A stretch of 64,000 nucleotides of DNA from an uncultured Eubacterium sp. (GTDB lineage: Bacteria > Bacillota > Clostridia > Lachnospirales > Lachnospiraceae), in the NCBI GenBank assembly GCA_910577295.1, contig CAJTLS010000011.1:18489-82488 (forward strand), given 5' to 3'. The notes beneath the pieces were generated by a model. It was not told the origin of the DNA. It worked only from the letters and a program-made list of their open reading frames with translations, and made no database searches. Numbering within the stretch: position 1 is the first letter of the stretch; each line of letters begins with the position of its first letter. The position numbers were made by a program, and so were the translations under genes. This document shows, one piece after another, positions 32,044 to 42,198 of this stretch.

Positions 32044-34896
32044 TTAATCCGTCTGATTATTGTTGTTGATTGCCGGATTGGAAACTTTCTTTTCAAGCAA
32101 TTTCTTGCGGGCTCCCTTATCATAATAGTACTTGTATACATTACTTGCCAGCTCTGCTGCGTTGGATGATGTAAAACCATTAGGAATAACAACCGTTACG
32201 GAAATCTCCGGATTTTCGTATGGGGCAAAACTGACAAACAATGCGTGGTTCGGCTCGTTTTGCGTAATCTGTGCAGTACCGGTCTTTCCTGCTACCGTGA
32301 CTGGCAATCCCTGAAACAGGGATTTAATACTCCCCGTACTTACCACCTTATTCATACCTGTCTTTATCGCCGCAAGCGTTGAGGATTGGCAATTCAGTTT
32401 ATTGTTTAGTTTCGCGCTGTTTTTTTCTTTCTTTCCAGATTTCGTATTTTTCTTCTTATCAATCAGCGTCAAATCGTAACAGGTGCCCCCGTTAGCAATG
32501 GTCGTTACATATCGCGATAACTGAACCGGCGTATAACTGTTGGAGCCTTGTCCAATCGCAGAACGGACAACATCCAAATCCGAAAATGTTGGTTCTGCTT
32601 CTGCCAGCTCGATGCCAGACTTTTTTGTCAAACCATATTTGTTCGCATATTTCTTTAACTTTGACAGACCCTTTTCATTATCTACTATGTTGTCGTGTCC
32701 GTTTCCCAGACGGTATCCCATCTCATAGAAAAAGTAGTTACAGGAATGCTGGATGGCCTGCGATACGTTCAGGTTTCCGTGCGACACAGTACTCCAGCAC
32801 TTCGGCCATGGTTTGTTAATCTTGTCAAATTGTACTTTATCCGTTACCTGAGAATAGGTATTTATGACTCCCTCCTCTAACACAGTCGTGGCTGTTACCA
32901 TCTTGAACGTAGAGCCAGGCGCCGTCTTTTGCTGTGTGGCGCGATTGAGCAACGCGGACGCACTGCTCGTACTGATTTTATTATAATAATCGCTGTCTAC
33001 GGAGTTTGCAAATTTATTATTATCGTAACTCGGATACGATACGAGCGATTTTACCTTTCCCGTTTTTACATCGGTGACAATAACGGAACAGGAACACGGC
33101 GTCAGGCCTAGTTCCCCCGGAGATATTTCCAAAGAGCGGATTTTCGCTTTCAAAAAAGCAAACGGTGATGTTGTTCCCGCTTTTAACGACTGATAAGAAT
33201 TTCGGTTCATTTTCAATACTTTCTGGTCATAAAGCAGAAGACAAATATCCCTTCCTGTTATTGTTTCTTTCTCTACCATCGAGTGATAGACTTTTTTATC
33301 GAAAGAAAAATCGTCGGATATTTCATTGAGGACATAGTTTACTATCTTTTGGAAAACCTCTTCCGAACTGTAATAATTATTATCTACTTCGAGATTATCC
33401 AGATTAATCCAGTTGTTTTTTATGGCATAGATTAAAAATTCACTCAGGCTTATTTTACCCTTGATATAATCGTTATACGTCGAATCTGTCGTGTCCATCG
33501 TATTGGAATTTAATATCTCATTCGCTTTTAACATCGAAAAAACGTAGTCTAAGTATTCTGCCACTGTTTCCGGTAAATCTTCCCCCTGCGTCCGGTTATT
33601 TACTTTCAGGTATTTCCTGACACTGGCTATGCCACTCTTTTTGGCAGACGTAAACGCCCGATAAACGGATTTCTCCAACGGCGTGGCGCTGCTTTTCGAA
33701 AAATTCGCTACATCTACAATACTGTTTTGCAGGATGGCATCGTACACTTCATAAATGGAGATTAAAATTCCGGACGCCTTTTTCCCCCTTGTACCCCTGC
33801 TTCTTCCATTAACCATTTTGGAACTGAGAATAGCGGCAATTTGCTTTTCTGCCAATTTATAAATTGCCTTTTGCAAATCCGATTCAATCGTCAGATAAAT
33901 GTCATCACCTGCCACGGCATCCTTTGTTTTTTTTGAGCTGATAACACGGGAACTGCTGTCTATCAGCAGCGTTTCCGAGCCCTTTGTACCTTTGAGTATG
34001 TCTTCGTATTCCTTTTCCATTCCCGTCTTACCAATCTGGTCGGCGGATGTATATTCCGTTTTTGGATTGAGTTCCTGTTTTTCCGCCAATGTTTCCGATG
34101 AAATCAGTCCCGTATATCCTACAATATGTGAAAAATATTCGCTGTCATAATAGACGCGGTTCATTTCCGTAGAAACTTCAACTCCCGGCAAATCTACAGA
34201 GCTTTCTTTAATGGCAGCTACCGTTTTCTCGCAAACATTGGAACTCAATGTAATCGGTTCGTATTTTGAATAAGTATTCATTAAAAGGGCATAACGGACT
34301 GTCATAATGAGAATCGCTTCCTCATCCGAATAGTTCTCTTCATCGGAAAAGAAATTAATTGTATTGACACCATTTTCGGTACGGATATAATGAAATAACT
34401 GTTCCGCCGTCATCTGTTTCTGCTCTTCCGTCAGCTTCTTTACGGATGTACAAAAGAATATGTCTCTTTTAAAACGCAATTCTGCCGTATGATTTACATT
34501 GTATTTGAATTTCCCTTTCGACGTTCTTGTAATCGGAAAATCCAAATCCAGTTTATCCCCGTTTTTCTCTATCAATTGAATGCATTTGGCAATCATCATA
34601 TTCTTGTCCGCATTTTTTTTCAATTCACCGGAATCTTCCAGAGTAATCGAATATCTCTGTTCGTTGGTAACTAATAATTTTCCATTGCAATCGTATATTT
34701 TCCCCCGCGCACTCTTTATCGTCTTAATTTTCTGCTTCTGCAGCGATGCTTCCTTGTCATAAGTCTCACCCCGTATAATCTGGAGGTAGAACATGCGTCC
34801 AATCAATATGCTGAACAATAAAATATAAGTGAGAACCACCGCAAAAAAGCGGGATTTAACAACATTTTTTATTGTTTCCGTGATACTGTCAAACAT
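32044..34896 (-). CDS. mrdA: Penicillin-binding protein 2 (class B, elongation) with large insertion
   Basis: Transpeptidase that cross-links peptidoglycan with RodA. 950 residues, against ~630-720 for most homologues. One N-terminal anchor (about 16-37), dimerisation domain with TGMEKEYEDILKG, then about 230 mostly helical residues (about 365-595) not found in standard PBP2. The transpeptidase domain has the active serine in APGSTFKM (about 664), SCNYFF and KTGTAQ (about 870). All three catalytic motifs are intact. Encoded between mreD and minC. Confidence 0.93.
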   Translation of the reverse strand: MFDSITETIKNVVKSRFFAVVLTYILLFSILIGRMFYLQIIRGETYDKEASLQKQKIKTIKSARGKIYDCNGKLLVTNEQRYSITLEDSGELKKNADKNMMIAKCIQLIEKNGDKLDLDFPITRTSKGKFKYNVNHTAELRFKRDIFFCTSVKKLTEEQKQMTAEQLFHYIRTENGVNTINFFSDEENYSDEEAILIMTVRYALLMNTYSKYEPITLSSNVCEKTVAAIKESSVDLPGVEVSTEMNRVYYDSEYFSHIVGYTGLISSETLAEKQELNPKTEYTSADQIGKTGMEKEYEDILKGTKGSETLLIDSSSRVISSKKTKDAVAGDDIYLTIESDLQKAIYKLAEKQIAAILSSKMVNGRSRGTRGKKASGILISIYEVYDAILQNSIVDVANFSKSSATPLEKSVYRAFTSAKKSGIASVRKYLKVNNRTQGEDLPETVAEYLDYVFSMLKANEILNSNTMDTTDSTYNDYIKGKISLSEFLIYAIKNNWINLDNLEVDNNYYSSEEVFQKIVNYVLNEISDDFSFDKKVYHSMVEKETITGRDICLLLYDQKVLKMNRNSYQSLKAGTTSPFAFLKAKIRSLEISPGELGLTPCSCSVIVTDVKTGKVKSLVSYPSYDNNKFANSVDSDYYNKISTSSASALLNRATQQKTAPGSTFKMVTATTVLEEGVINTYSQVTDKVQFDKINKPWPKCWSTVSHGNLNVSQAIQHSCNYFFYEMGYRLGNGHDNIVDNEKGLSKLKKYANKYGLTKKSGIELAEAEPTFSDLDVVRSAIGQGSNSYTPVQLSRYVTTIANGGTCYDLTLIDKKKNTKSGKKEKNSAKLNNKLNCQSSTLAAIKTGMNKVVSTGSIKSLFQGLPVTVAGKTGTAQITQNEPNHALFVSFAPYENPEISVTVVIPNGFTSSNAAELASNVYKYYYDKGARKKLLEKKVSNPAINNNNQTD

Positions 34897-34897
34897 C

Positions 34898-35404
34898 TTA
34901 TACCTCCTCTCTGTTTTCTGTTATTTTACTTTCTACCAAAAGAATCAGGCGGTAGAATAAAATACCAACTAATGTCGTATAAAGTATTTCCGGTAAAAAC
35001 TTATGAATAAAATAGAAAATAAAATGTACTCTTCCTCTCATTAAAAACTCAGTTACATAATAATACAGGCAGTATACTAAGTCCCCTGACGCTATGAGAA
35101 CGGTAGGAAGCAGCAGACTGTCGGTAAAATATAATTTCCGGCAAAATCCTAAAACAAAACCAATTGTCATAAAGACAAATGCATACAGGCCAATCACGCT
35201 GCCATACATCATATCCAGCATAAGCCCGCAGATAAGTCCTATCCATATACCAGATGTCCTTCCCCGAAGATAGCCGTAAGAGATTGTGACGACCAGCAAC
35301 AGGTTTGGCGCCGCATTTGCCAATTCTATTTTCTTAAAAACCGTCGTCTGCAGGAGAAGCGCCAATACAATAAATAGGAAAGCAGCTACTTTTTTTCTAA
35401 TCAT
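34898..35404 (-). CDS. mreD: Rod shape-determining protein MreD
   Basis: 168 residues, five or six membrane segments; elongasome membrane component. Short MreD-like motifs include NLLLVVTISYGYLRGRTSGIWIGLICGL. Its start overlaps the mreC end by 8 bases and its stop lies 1 base before the PBP2 start. Confidence 0.88.
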   Translation of the reverse strand: MIRKKVAAFLFIVLALLLQTTVFKKIELANAAPNLLLVVTISYGYLRGRTSGIWIGLICGLMLDMMYGSVIGLYAFVFMTIGFVLGFCRKLYFTDSLLLPTVLIASGDLVYCLYYYVTEFLMRGRVHFIFYFIHKFLPEILYTTLVGILFYRLILLVESKITENREEV

Positions 35405-36272
35405 ATTTCTTTATATCCTCAATTTCCGAATTATCCTTTAACTGTGTAATCACCAGTACATTTTCCAACTGGTCAAAATTAACGGTCGGCGTCAGATGAG
35501 CCGTCTTCGACTGCACCGCCTCGTCGCTCACAATATCCTTTACATATCCAACCGACAACCCCTGTAAAAATTTGTCACTGACATGGGAAGTTACGACTTC
35601 ATCCCCTTCTTTTATTTTTGCAGAATTGGAAATCATCTCCACATCGATATAACCATGATAAATGCTCTCCATGTTTCCTTTCACCATACAAGTCTCGCCG
35701 GAAGCCTCAAACATGGAACTGACATTGCTCTTATCGTCAATAATCGCCCGCACTTTCGCATAGGAAGTACCAACTTCCGAGACAATCCCCACCAGACCAT
35801 TTCCGGAAATGACGTTCATATCTACCTGTATGCCGTCTTTTTTTCCTTTATCAATCGTAAATACATGAAACCAGTTATTGCCGTCGCGGCTAATTACACG
35901 AGCAGCCAGTTTCGGATAATCGGGATATTTTTTGTCCAGTTTATAGAGGTTGCGGTAATTTTCCAATTCTTTGTTTTCACGGGCCAAAATCTTATTGTCA
36001 TAACTTAACTCGCTAATTCGCTGGTGAAGCTGTTCATTCTTTTCCAGCAAACTCCTTTTGCTGTGAAGCAGATCCTTCTTACCCGAAATATAGCGCCCCA
36101 CTGTATTAATCCCTTTCTGCATCGGAGTGACGGCATCGCCAAGCGCTGTCTTTATCGTGGAAAAATGGTTCGTAAATTTAAACGATAATAAAACCAAAAT
36201 CACACATAACACCGACAGACAACAATATAGTATCTTGGGATGTATCCAGTTTTTTTTCCTACGTCTTTTCAT
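35397..36272 (-). CDS. mreC: Rod shape-determining protein MreC
   Basis: 291 residues. One N-terminal anchor (about 11-30), a coiled coil (about 65-110), then the beta-barrel domain with AARVISRDGNNWFHVFTIDKG and VISGNGLVGIVSEVG. Links MreB to PBP2/RodA outside the membrane. A short coding overlap with mreD indicates coupling. Confidence 0.94.
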   Translation of the reverse strand: MKRRRKKNWIHPKILYCCLSVLCVILVLLSFKFTNHFSTIKTALGDAVTPMQKGINTVGRYISGKKDLLHSKRSLLEKNEQLHQRISELSYDNKILARENKELENYRNLYKLDKKYPDYPKLAARVISRDGNNWFHVFTIDKGKKDGIQVDMNVISGNGLVGIVSEVGTSYAKVRAIIDDKSNVSSMFEASGETCMVKGNMESIYHGYIDVEMISNSAKIKEGDEVVTSHVSDKFLQGLSVGYVKDIVSDEAVQSKTAHLTPTVNFDQLENVLVITQLKDNSEIEDIKKYD

Positions 36273-36292
36273 GATGACCTCCTAACACAAAA

Positions 36293-37285
36293 TCAAATGG
36301 TAAGTTTTGCTAATTGCGGGTCCTCAATAATTGCTCCCAATCCCATTACTACCGTGCTCTCCGGTTCTTCACACAAATTCACCTTTAACCCGAGCTGGTC
36401 GTATACAAAACGTCCTAAATCCTTAATCCGGCTGGAACCTCCGGTAATATATACGCCGGATTTATAAATGTCGGATGAAATTTCCGGCGGCGTCCTTTCG
36501 AGAATGATTTTGACCGAATCGACAATTCCCTGAAACAGTTCTGCAAGCGCCTCGTGAACTTCCTCACCGGAAATCGTTATCTCGCTCGGCAGTCCGGTTA
36601 CCAGATTGCGTCCGCATACATCAATTGTCTCTGTATTGATATAAGCAGCGCCAATCGTCATTTTAATCTGTTCGGCCGTCTTCTCTCCGACAACAAAACT
36701 TTTATCTTTCTTTATTTTATTTATAATTGCTTCATCAAATCGATTACCCCCAACCGGGATCAAACGGCTCAGTACAATCCCTCCCAATGACAGGACGGAA
36801 ATCTCTGTTGTATTGGCGCCGATATCAAGAACAAGCGTTCCTGTCGATTTTGTAATATCCAAATTCATGCCTAACGCATCGGCAATCGGTTTTTCCACCA
36901 CATGTATTTTGTGCGGCTTCAAGTTCGTATTCGTGATCAAGTCAAAGTAAGCGCGCTTTTCCACTTCCGTTATATCCGTGGGAACGGCTATATAATAGTC
37001 GGCGCCCTTTAATTTGCGCTTCCCGTCCATCTCCAAAAAGAAGTAATCAATCATCGACTGCATATTGCCGATATCCGCGATTACACCATTCTTTACCGGA
37101 TAAGAAACCCGGATGTTTGCCGGCGCCTTTTCATACATTTCGTACGCCTCATTGCCGACGGCAAACGTGTGCGTCTTATTGTAAATGGCAATTACACTCT
37201 TTTCATGTAATATCACACCCTCACCATTTTTATAAAACTTGATTGAACTTGTACCAAAATCAATACCTATTGCTTTTCCTGCCAT
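36293..37285 (-). CDS. mreB: Actin-like rod shape protein MreB
   Basis: 330 residues. GIDFGTSSIKFY phosphate-1 motif, VEKPIADALGMNLDI, VLDIGANTTEISVLSLGGIVLS, and ITGGSSRIKDL adenosine motif. Forms membrane filaments that organise side-wall synthesis. The short N-terminus and upstream radC make it the canonical mre cluster copy, though Mbl-type paralogues look similar. Confidence 0.94.
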   Translation of the reverse strand: MAGKAIGIDFGTSSIKFYKNGEGVILHEKSVIAIYNKTHTFAVGNEAYEMYEKAPANIRVSYPVKNGVIADIGNMQSMIDYFFLEMDGKRKLKGADYYIAVPTDITEVEKRAYFDLITNTNLKPHKIHVVEKPIADALGMNLDITKSTGTLVLDIGANTTEISVLSLGGIVLSRLIPVGGNRFDEAIINKIKKDKSFVVGEKTAEQIKMTIGAAYINTETIDVCGRNLVTGLPSEITISGEEVHEALAELFQGIVDSVKIILERTPPEISSDIYKSGVYITGGSSRIKDLGRFVYDQLGLKVNLCEEPESTVVMGLGAIIEDPQLAKLTI

Positions 37286-37306
37286 ATCACTCTTCCTCTC
37301 GAATTC

Positions 37307-38005
37307 TTATATAAGTCCTCTCTCTTTTAAACTAACATATCGGTTATCGCCGATGATAATATGATCCGTCAAGGGAATGCCTATCTCATCGGAAGCGGTT
37401 ACCAATCGTTTTGTAACATCAACATCTTCCCGGCTCGGCATCGGATTGCCGGTAGGATGATTGTGCAGTACGACATACTGTGCTGCATCATGGAGCAGGG
37501 CAAGCCGCAATAACTCCCTTGGCTGTACCATAGACGATTGAATACTCCCTTTAAACACCACCTGATGATAGAGAAGTCTTCCACCGGTATCCATATACAC
37601 GGCTACCAGTTGTTCCGTCTCCCAATTTCGCATATACTCCATAAAATAAGCCGCCAATTGTTGCGGGCGGCAAAAATGGGGAGCTTCACTCTTACATTCC
37701 CCTGCTAATCGTTTCGACAACTCCACCGCACACAAAATCTGAATTGCTTTTATCCGGCCAATACCTGAAATTTTCATCAAATCCCTTTGTGTCAGATGAT
37801 GTAATCCCAGAAGTCCTTTGTAAGAGGGATGCAGCTGCAAAATTTCCATCGCCAGCGACAGGCATGTCCTCTCCCTTGTCCCTGATTTAATCAATACGGC
37901 AATCAATTCTGCATTTGACAGTCTCTCTGCTCCCAATCTCTCACATTTTTCATAGGGCCGCTCTGAATTTGGCAATTCTTTCATTGTAAAATTATCTTTT
38001 TTCAT
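37307..38005 (-). CDS. radC: RadC/UPF0758 JAB-domain protein
   Basis: 232 residues. N-terminal helix-hairpin-helix part (RLGAERLSNAELIAVLIKSGT; LMKISGIGRIKAIQI) and C-terminal JAMM-type domain with VVLHNHPTGNPMPSREDVDVT. Once considered a DNA-repair protein; its biochemical role is unsettled. First gene of the mre-min cluster, as in Bacillus. Confidence 0.93.
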   Translation of the reverse strand: MKKDNFTMKELPNSERPYEKCERLGAERLSNAELIAVLIKSGTRERTCLSLAMEILQLHPSYKGLLGLHHLTQRDLMKISGIGRIKAIQILCAVELSKRLAGECKSEAPHFCRPQQLAAYFMEYMRNWETEQLVAVYMDTGGRLLYHQVVFKGSIQSSMVQPRELLRLALLHDAAQYVVLHNHPTGNPMPSREDVDVTKRLVTASDEIGIPLTDHIIIGDNRYVSLKERGLI

Positions 38006-38115
38006 TTAGGCTCTTTCCCAAACCCAAATTTTACCTAAACAAAGTTATTTTACCATATTGCGATGAAAAAGTATACCTTATAACCAATTTTTTGTGTGAA
38101 ATTTCTTTGTCTTTT

Positions 38116-39417
38116 TTACGATTTATGCGGTAATTCGACAAATCCACTATCGAGCATATTCTGCAATGTCTTTATCATACCCAATTTACCATGAGGCCAT
38201 GTAATACCTCCCTGAAAATAAACGCTGTAAGGAGGCTCAATCGGTGCGTCCGCACTCAATTCAATCGACGCTCCCTGATTAAAAGCGCCTGCCGCCATGA
38301 TAACATCACTGTGATATCCCGGCATAGCATACGGCTCTGGCAAAACATAAGAATCAACCGGCGCTGCCTGCTGAATCCCCTGACAAAAAGCAATAACACG
38401 TTCCGGACTCCCAAAAGCAATTGCCTGAATAATGTCGTTTCTTTCCTCCCTGCCAGACGGACTTGCGGTAAATCCCAGCCTCTCATACAGATTGGCAGCA
38501 AAAATCGCCGATTTTAACGCACTCGCCACTACCGTCGGCGCCAAAAACAGCCCCTGATAAAACGAAGAATTCACTTGCAGGGAAGCTCCCACCTCTTTGC
38601 CGAGCCCCGGCGCAGTCAAACGACAGGCAGCCAGTTCCACCAACTCTTTTTTGCCGGCGATATATCCTCCGAGAGGAGCTAACCCGCCTCCGGGATTTTT
38701 AATCAGCGAGCCAACGCATAAATCCGCTCCCACTTCAGATGGCTCTATGACATCTACAAACTCCCCGTAACAATTATCTACCATGCAAATGACATCCGGT
38801 TTGATTTTCTTAATAAAAGCTATCAGCTCACCTATCTGCCGGACGGAAAAAGTTTTTCTCATAGCATAGCCTTTAGAACGCTGTATCGTAACTAATCTTG
38901 TCTTTTCATGAATCGCCTTGCGAATTCCCTCGTAATCAAATTCACTGTCTCCAACTAAGTCAACCTGCCGGTACGATATGCCGAATTCACGCAAAGAACC
39001 CTTTGTTTTAGTTCCATCTATTCCGATAATTCCCTCCAGCGTATCGTATGGTTTTCCTACCGGCGACAACAGTTCGTCGCCCGGCCGCAGAATGGCGGAA
39101 AGAGCAATCGTGAGGGCGTGTGTACCACAAGTAATCTGCGAGCGCACCAAGGCGTCCTCCGTATGAAAAATATCTGCATAGACGGATTCCAATGTATCCC
39201 TCCCGCTATCGTTATATCCATATCCGGTAGACCCCCATAAATGACTTTCACTGACCCTGTTTTTCTGCATTGCGTGAATGACTTTCAGTTGATTATATTC
39301 GGCCGTCGAATCAATCGCCGCAAAGCGATTTTCTATTTCTTCCAGCACCTCGTTGGAAAAGGCAAGCACTTCTTTACTGATACCGAATTTTTCGTACATA
39401 TTTTCCATTGTCATCAT
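38116..39417 (-). CDS. ynbB: PLP-dependent aluminium-resistance/methionine gamma-lyase family protein (YnbB-like)
   Basis: 433 residues. PLP fold of the Cys/Met metabolism type: STGYGYNDSGRDTLESVYADIFHTEDALVRSQI near the N-terminus and PLP lysine in VGSLIKNPGGGLAP. Real substrate unknown. It overlaps miaA by 4 bases (ATGA type) and follows miaA as in many Firmicutes. Confidence 0.88.
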   Translation of the reverse strand: MMTMENMYEKFGISKEVLAFSNEVLEEIENRFAAIDSTAEYNQLKVIHAMQKNRVSESHLWGSTGYGYNDSGRDTLESVYADIFHTEDALVRSQITCGTHALTIALSAILRPGDELLSPVGKPYDTLEGIIGIDGTKTKGSLREFGISYRQVDLVGDSEFDYEGIRKAIHEKTRLVTIQRSKGYAMRKTFSVRQIGELIAFIKKIKPDVICMVDNCYGEFVDVIEPSEVGADLCVGSLIKNPGGGLAPLGGYIAGKKELVELAACRLTAPGLGKEVGASLQVNSSFYQGLFLAPTVVASALKSAIFAANLYERLGFTASPSGREERNDIIQAIAFGSPERVIAFCQGIQQAAPVDSYVLPEPYAMPGYHSDVIMAAGAFNQGASIELSADAPIEPPYSVYFQGGITWPHGKLGMIKTLQNMLDSGFVELPHKS

Positions 39418-40358
39418 ATGACACCTCTTTCTCCTGCTAACTGCATAATCGCTTCCACAAGCCGGCTGACGGAAGCGTAAGTTCCCTTATCCAATATGGT
39501 CACATCGCGCTCCCTGCGAAACCATGTCATCTGGCGCTTGGCAAAATGCCTTGTATCCCGCTTCAGACGGTATACGGCTTCCTCCAGACTGCACTGTTTC
39601 TCCAGATACGGAACTAATTCCTTATACCCCAATCCCTGCATGGATACTAAATCTTTATGAAATCCCCGCTGCAAAAGAGCGCTGACTTCGTCCACAAGCC
39701 CCTCTTCTATCATCGCGTCTACCCGCTGGTTAATTCTTTCATAGAGCGCTGCCCTCTCCAATGAAAGGACGATATACAAAAACTGATACGGTGATTCTTT
39801 CTGTCTCTCCGTATTGTTGTATAAGGAAAATTTTTCACCGGTAAAATGATAATATTCCAGCGCGCGTATGACGCGTTTTACATTATTCGGATGTATGGCT
39901 TCCGCCGATTCGGCATCTACTTTCCGCAAACAGTCATGAAGAGCATTGACGCCGTGTTCTTTCGCAAAAGCAGACATCTCCTCCCGATATCCATCCTGCT
40001 TTTGATTCTCCGTAAAACAGATATCATACAGGACAGATTGAATATAAAATCCCGTTCCTCCCACAAGCAGCGGAATCTTTCCTCTGTCATAAATATCTTT
40101 CATATATTTTTTCGCGCGTTTCTGAAAAATCATTACGTTAAATTCCTCGTCCGGTTCAAACTCATCTACCAGATAATGAGGGATCCCCTGCTTTTGTCCC
40201 TCTCTTATCTTTGCCGTTCCGATATCCATTCCCCGATATACCTGCATCGAATCGGCGGATATAATTTCCCCACCAACTGCCTTTGCCAGTTGTATCGAAG
40301 TTTCTGTCTTCCCCACGGCAGTAGGGCCGGTCAAAATGATTAACGGTTTCTTTTCCAT
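39414..40358 (-). CDS. miaA: tRNA dimethylallyltransferase
   Basis: Adds an isopentenyl group to A37 of tRNAs reading UNN codons. 314 residues. P-loop GPTAVGKTE, ADSMQVYRGMDIGTAK, GGTGFYIQSVLYD, and DTRHFAKRQMTWFRR. Lies between mutL and ynbB. Confidence 0.96.
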   Translation of the reverse strand: MEKKPLIILTGPTAVGKTETSIQLAKAVGGEIISADSMQVYRGMDIGTAKIREGQKQGIPHYLVDEFEPDEEFNVMIFQKRAKKYMKDIYDRGKIPLLVGGTGFYIQSVLYDICFTENQKQDGYREEMSAFAKEHGVNALHDCLRKVDAESAEAIHPNNVKRVIRALEYYHFTGEKFSLYNNTERQKESPYQFLYIVLSLERAALYERINQRVDAMIEEGLVDEVSALLQRGFHKDLVSMQGLGYKELVPYLEKQCSLEEAVYRLKRDTRHFAKRQMTWFRRERDVTILDKGTYASVSRLVEAIMQLAGERGVI

Positions 40359-40371
40359 CGCAATACTCCTG

Positions 40372-42189
40372 TCACACTATTCTTTTAAATTTCTTTTCTA
40401 ATTCGTGCTTACTCATGGTAATCGTCGTCGGCCTGCCATGAGGACAATGATACGGCTGCTCCATTTGCAGCATTTGCGTGATCAATTCTTTTGCCTCCGC
40501 AAAGGAAAGCAGTTGTTTCCCCTTAACCGCAGCTTTACAGGCCATTGTCGCACAATGGGAAAGCACAAGTTCCGGCTCGGATATGCTGTTTTTTTCCATC
40601 ATTCCGTCAATCATTTCCAAAAACAAATCTTTGGAGGCAAGCGAAAGAAAATCAGCCGGAACACCGGTAATAAGATATTCTTTATCCCCAAACTCTTCAA
40701 AGCAAAAACCAATTTTTTCAAATATCTGGCGATTCTCCTGTAAAACCCCAATTTCCCTTCCAGAGAGGGAAACTACAATCGGAGCGGCCAATTCCTGCGT
40801 CATGCCTTTCTTTTCTTGGAGCTGCGCCATCAGTTTCTCATATAAAACTTTCTCGTGAGCCGCATGCTGGTCTATCATCAAAAGTTCCTCTTCGTATTCA
40901 ATGAGCCAGTATGTCCCAAAAACCTGACCTATCATCCGAAACTGTGGGATATCCGGCACGACTCCCTCCTCTTTCGACAAATCCATCTGTTGGAAACTTT
41001 CATTAACAAATGAAGCCTTCCCCGACACGGAAAAAGGAGCCTCCTTTTGTTCAAAAGAGGGAATATCCGGTTCTTTTTCACACACCTGCCGCGCTATTTT
41101 CTCCTGTTTGTGACGCTCCTTTTCAAACGGCTCTGGATGTCGTTTTTCTCTCTCTGGCACACCGGCCGAAGCCCTTTTCTCTGAAAGGCTCACTTCCGGT
41201 ATGAGATTATTTTCTTTCAGCGCACGGTAGATAGTATCATAAAATAACTGATACACTTCTCTCTGATTCGTAAAACGTACTTCCATTTTTGTCGGATGGA
41301 CGTTTACATCAATGACGGCGCTGTCGATGGACAACAGGAGGACAACAAACGGGTAGCGGTGGCTCATCAGAAACTCTTTATAGGCTTCTTCCACAGCGTT
41401 TGCAATTATCGGACTCTTAATATACCGCCCATTGACGAAATAATTCATCATCAGCCGGTTCCCTCTGGACAAGACCGGCTTTCCGATAAACCCCGTCAAT
41501 TTCATTCCATCTAACTCTGCGCTTATGGGAACGATATTTTTTGTGACGTCCGCACCATATATATAATAAATATTTGTCCTCACCTGTCCGTCTCCAGACG
41601 TCTGCAGTTTATTTCTGCCATCGGCAATATAAGTAAAGCGGATATCCGCATGCGCCAGCGAATACCGCTGAACCAGTTCATGGATATAATTCCCCTCTGT
41701 CGTCGCTGATTTTAAAAATTTCTTTCTGGCAGGCGTATTATAAAACAGATTCCTGACGATAAATGTCGTTCCCGTCGGACATCCGACTTCCTCAAAAGCA
41801 ACTTCTTCCCCTCCCTGCATCTCATAACGCGAGCCGGCCAGCGAGTCACTCTCTTTCGTAATCAGCTCCACTTGTGCAACCGCGGCAATACTCGATAATG
41901 CCTCTCCGCGAAATCCCAAACTGCTCACGGCAAACAAATCTTCCATCGTCCGTATTTTGCTCGTCGCATGACGAAGAAAGGCCGTCCGTATCTCTTCTCT
42001 GCCAATCCCCGAACCATTGTCCGTCACGCGGATAAAAGAAATGCCGCCCTCTTTAATTTCTACCGTAATTGCCGTTGCACCTGCATCTAAGGCATTCTCA
42101 ACCAATTCTTTTACAACTGCCATCGGGCGCTCAATCACCTCGCCGGCAGCAATTTGATTTATTGTACTCTGGTCTAATACTCGTATCAT
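40372..42189 (-). CDS. mutL: DNA mismatch repair protein MutL
   Basis: 605 residues. GHKL ATPase domain (VKELVENALDAGAT; DNGSGI; SLGFRGEALSSI) and C-terminal dimer/endonuclease domain. The endonuclease motif DQHAAHEKVLYE and the CPHGRP motif are intact, so this is a nicking MutL of the type found in bacteria lacking MutH. Ends 13 bases before miaA. Confidence 0.97.
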   Translation of the reverse strand: MIRVLDQSTINQIAAGEVIERPMAVVKELVENALDAGATAITVEIKEGGISFIRVTDNGSGIGREEIRTAFLRHATSKIRTMEDLFAVSSLGFRGEALSSIAAVAQVELITKESDSLAGSRYEMQGGEEVAFEEVGCPTGTTFIVRNLFYNTPARKKFLKSATTEGNYIHELVQRYSLAHADIRFTYIADGRNKLQTSGDGQVRTNIYYIYGADVTKNIVPISAELDGMKLTGFIGKPVLSRGNRLMMNYFVNGRYIKSPIIANAVEEAYKEFLMSHRYPFVVLLLSIDSAVIDVNVHPTKMEVRFTNQREVYQLFYDTIYRALKENNLIPEVSLSEKRASAGVPEREKRHPEPFEKERHKQEKIARQVCEKEPDIPSFEQKEAPFSVSGKASFVNESFQQMDLSKEEGVVPDIPQFRMIGQVFGTYWLIEYEEELLMIDQHAAHEKVLYEKLMAQLQEKKGMTQELAAPIVVSLSGREIGVLQENRQIFEKIGFCFEEFGDKEYLITGVPADFLSLASKDLFLEMIDGMMEKNSISEPELVLSHCATMACKAAVKGKQLLSFAEAKELITQMLQMEQPYHCPHGRPTTITMSKHELEKKFKRIV

Positions 42190-42198
42190 AGATAGCCA

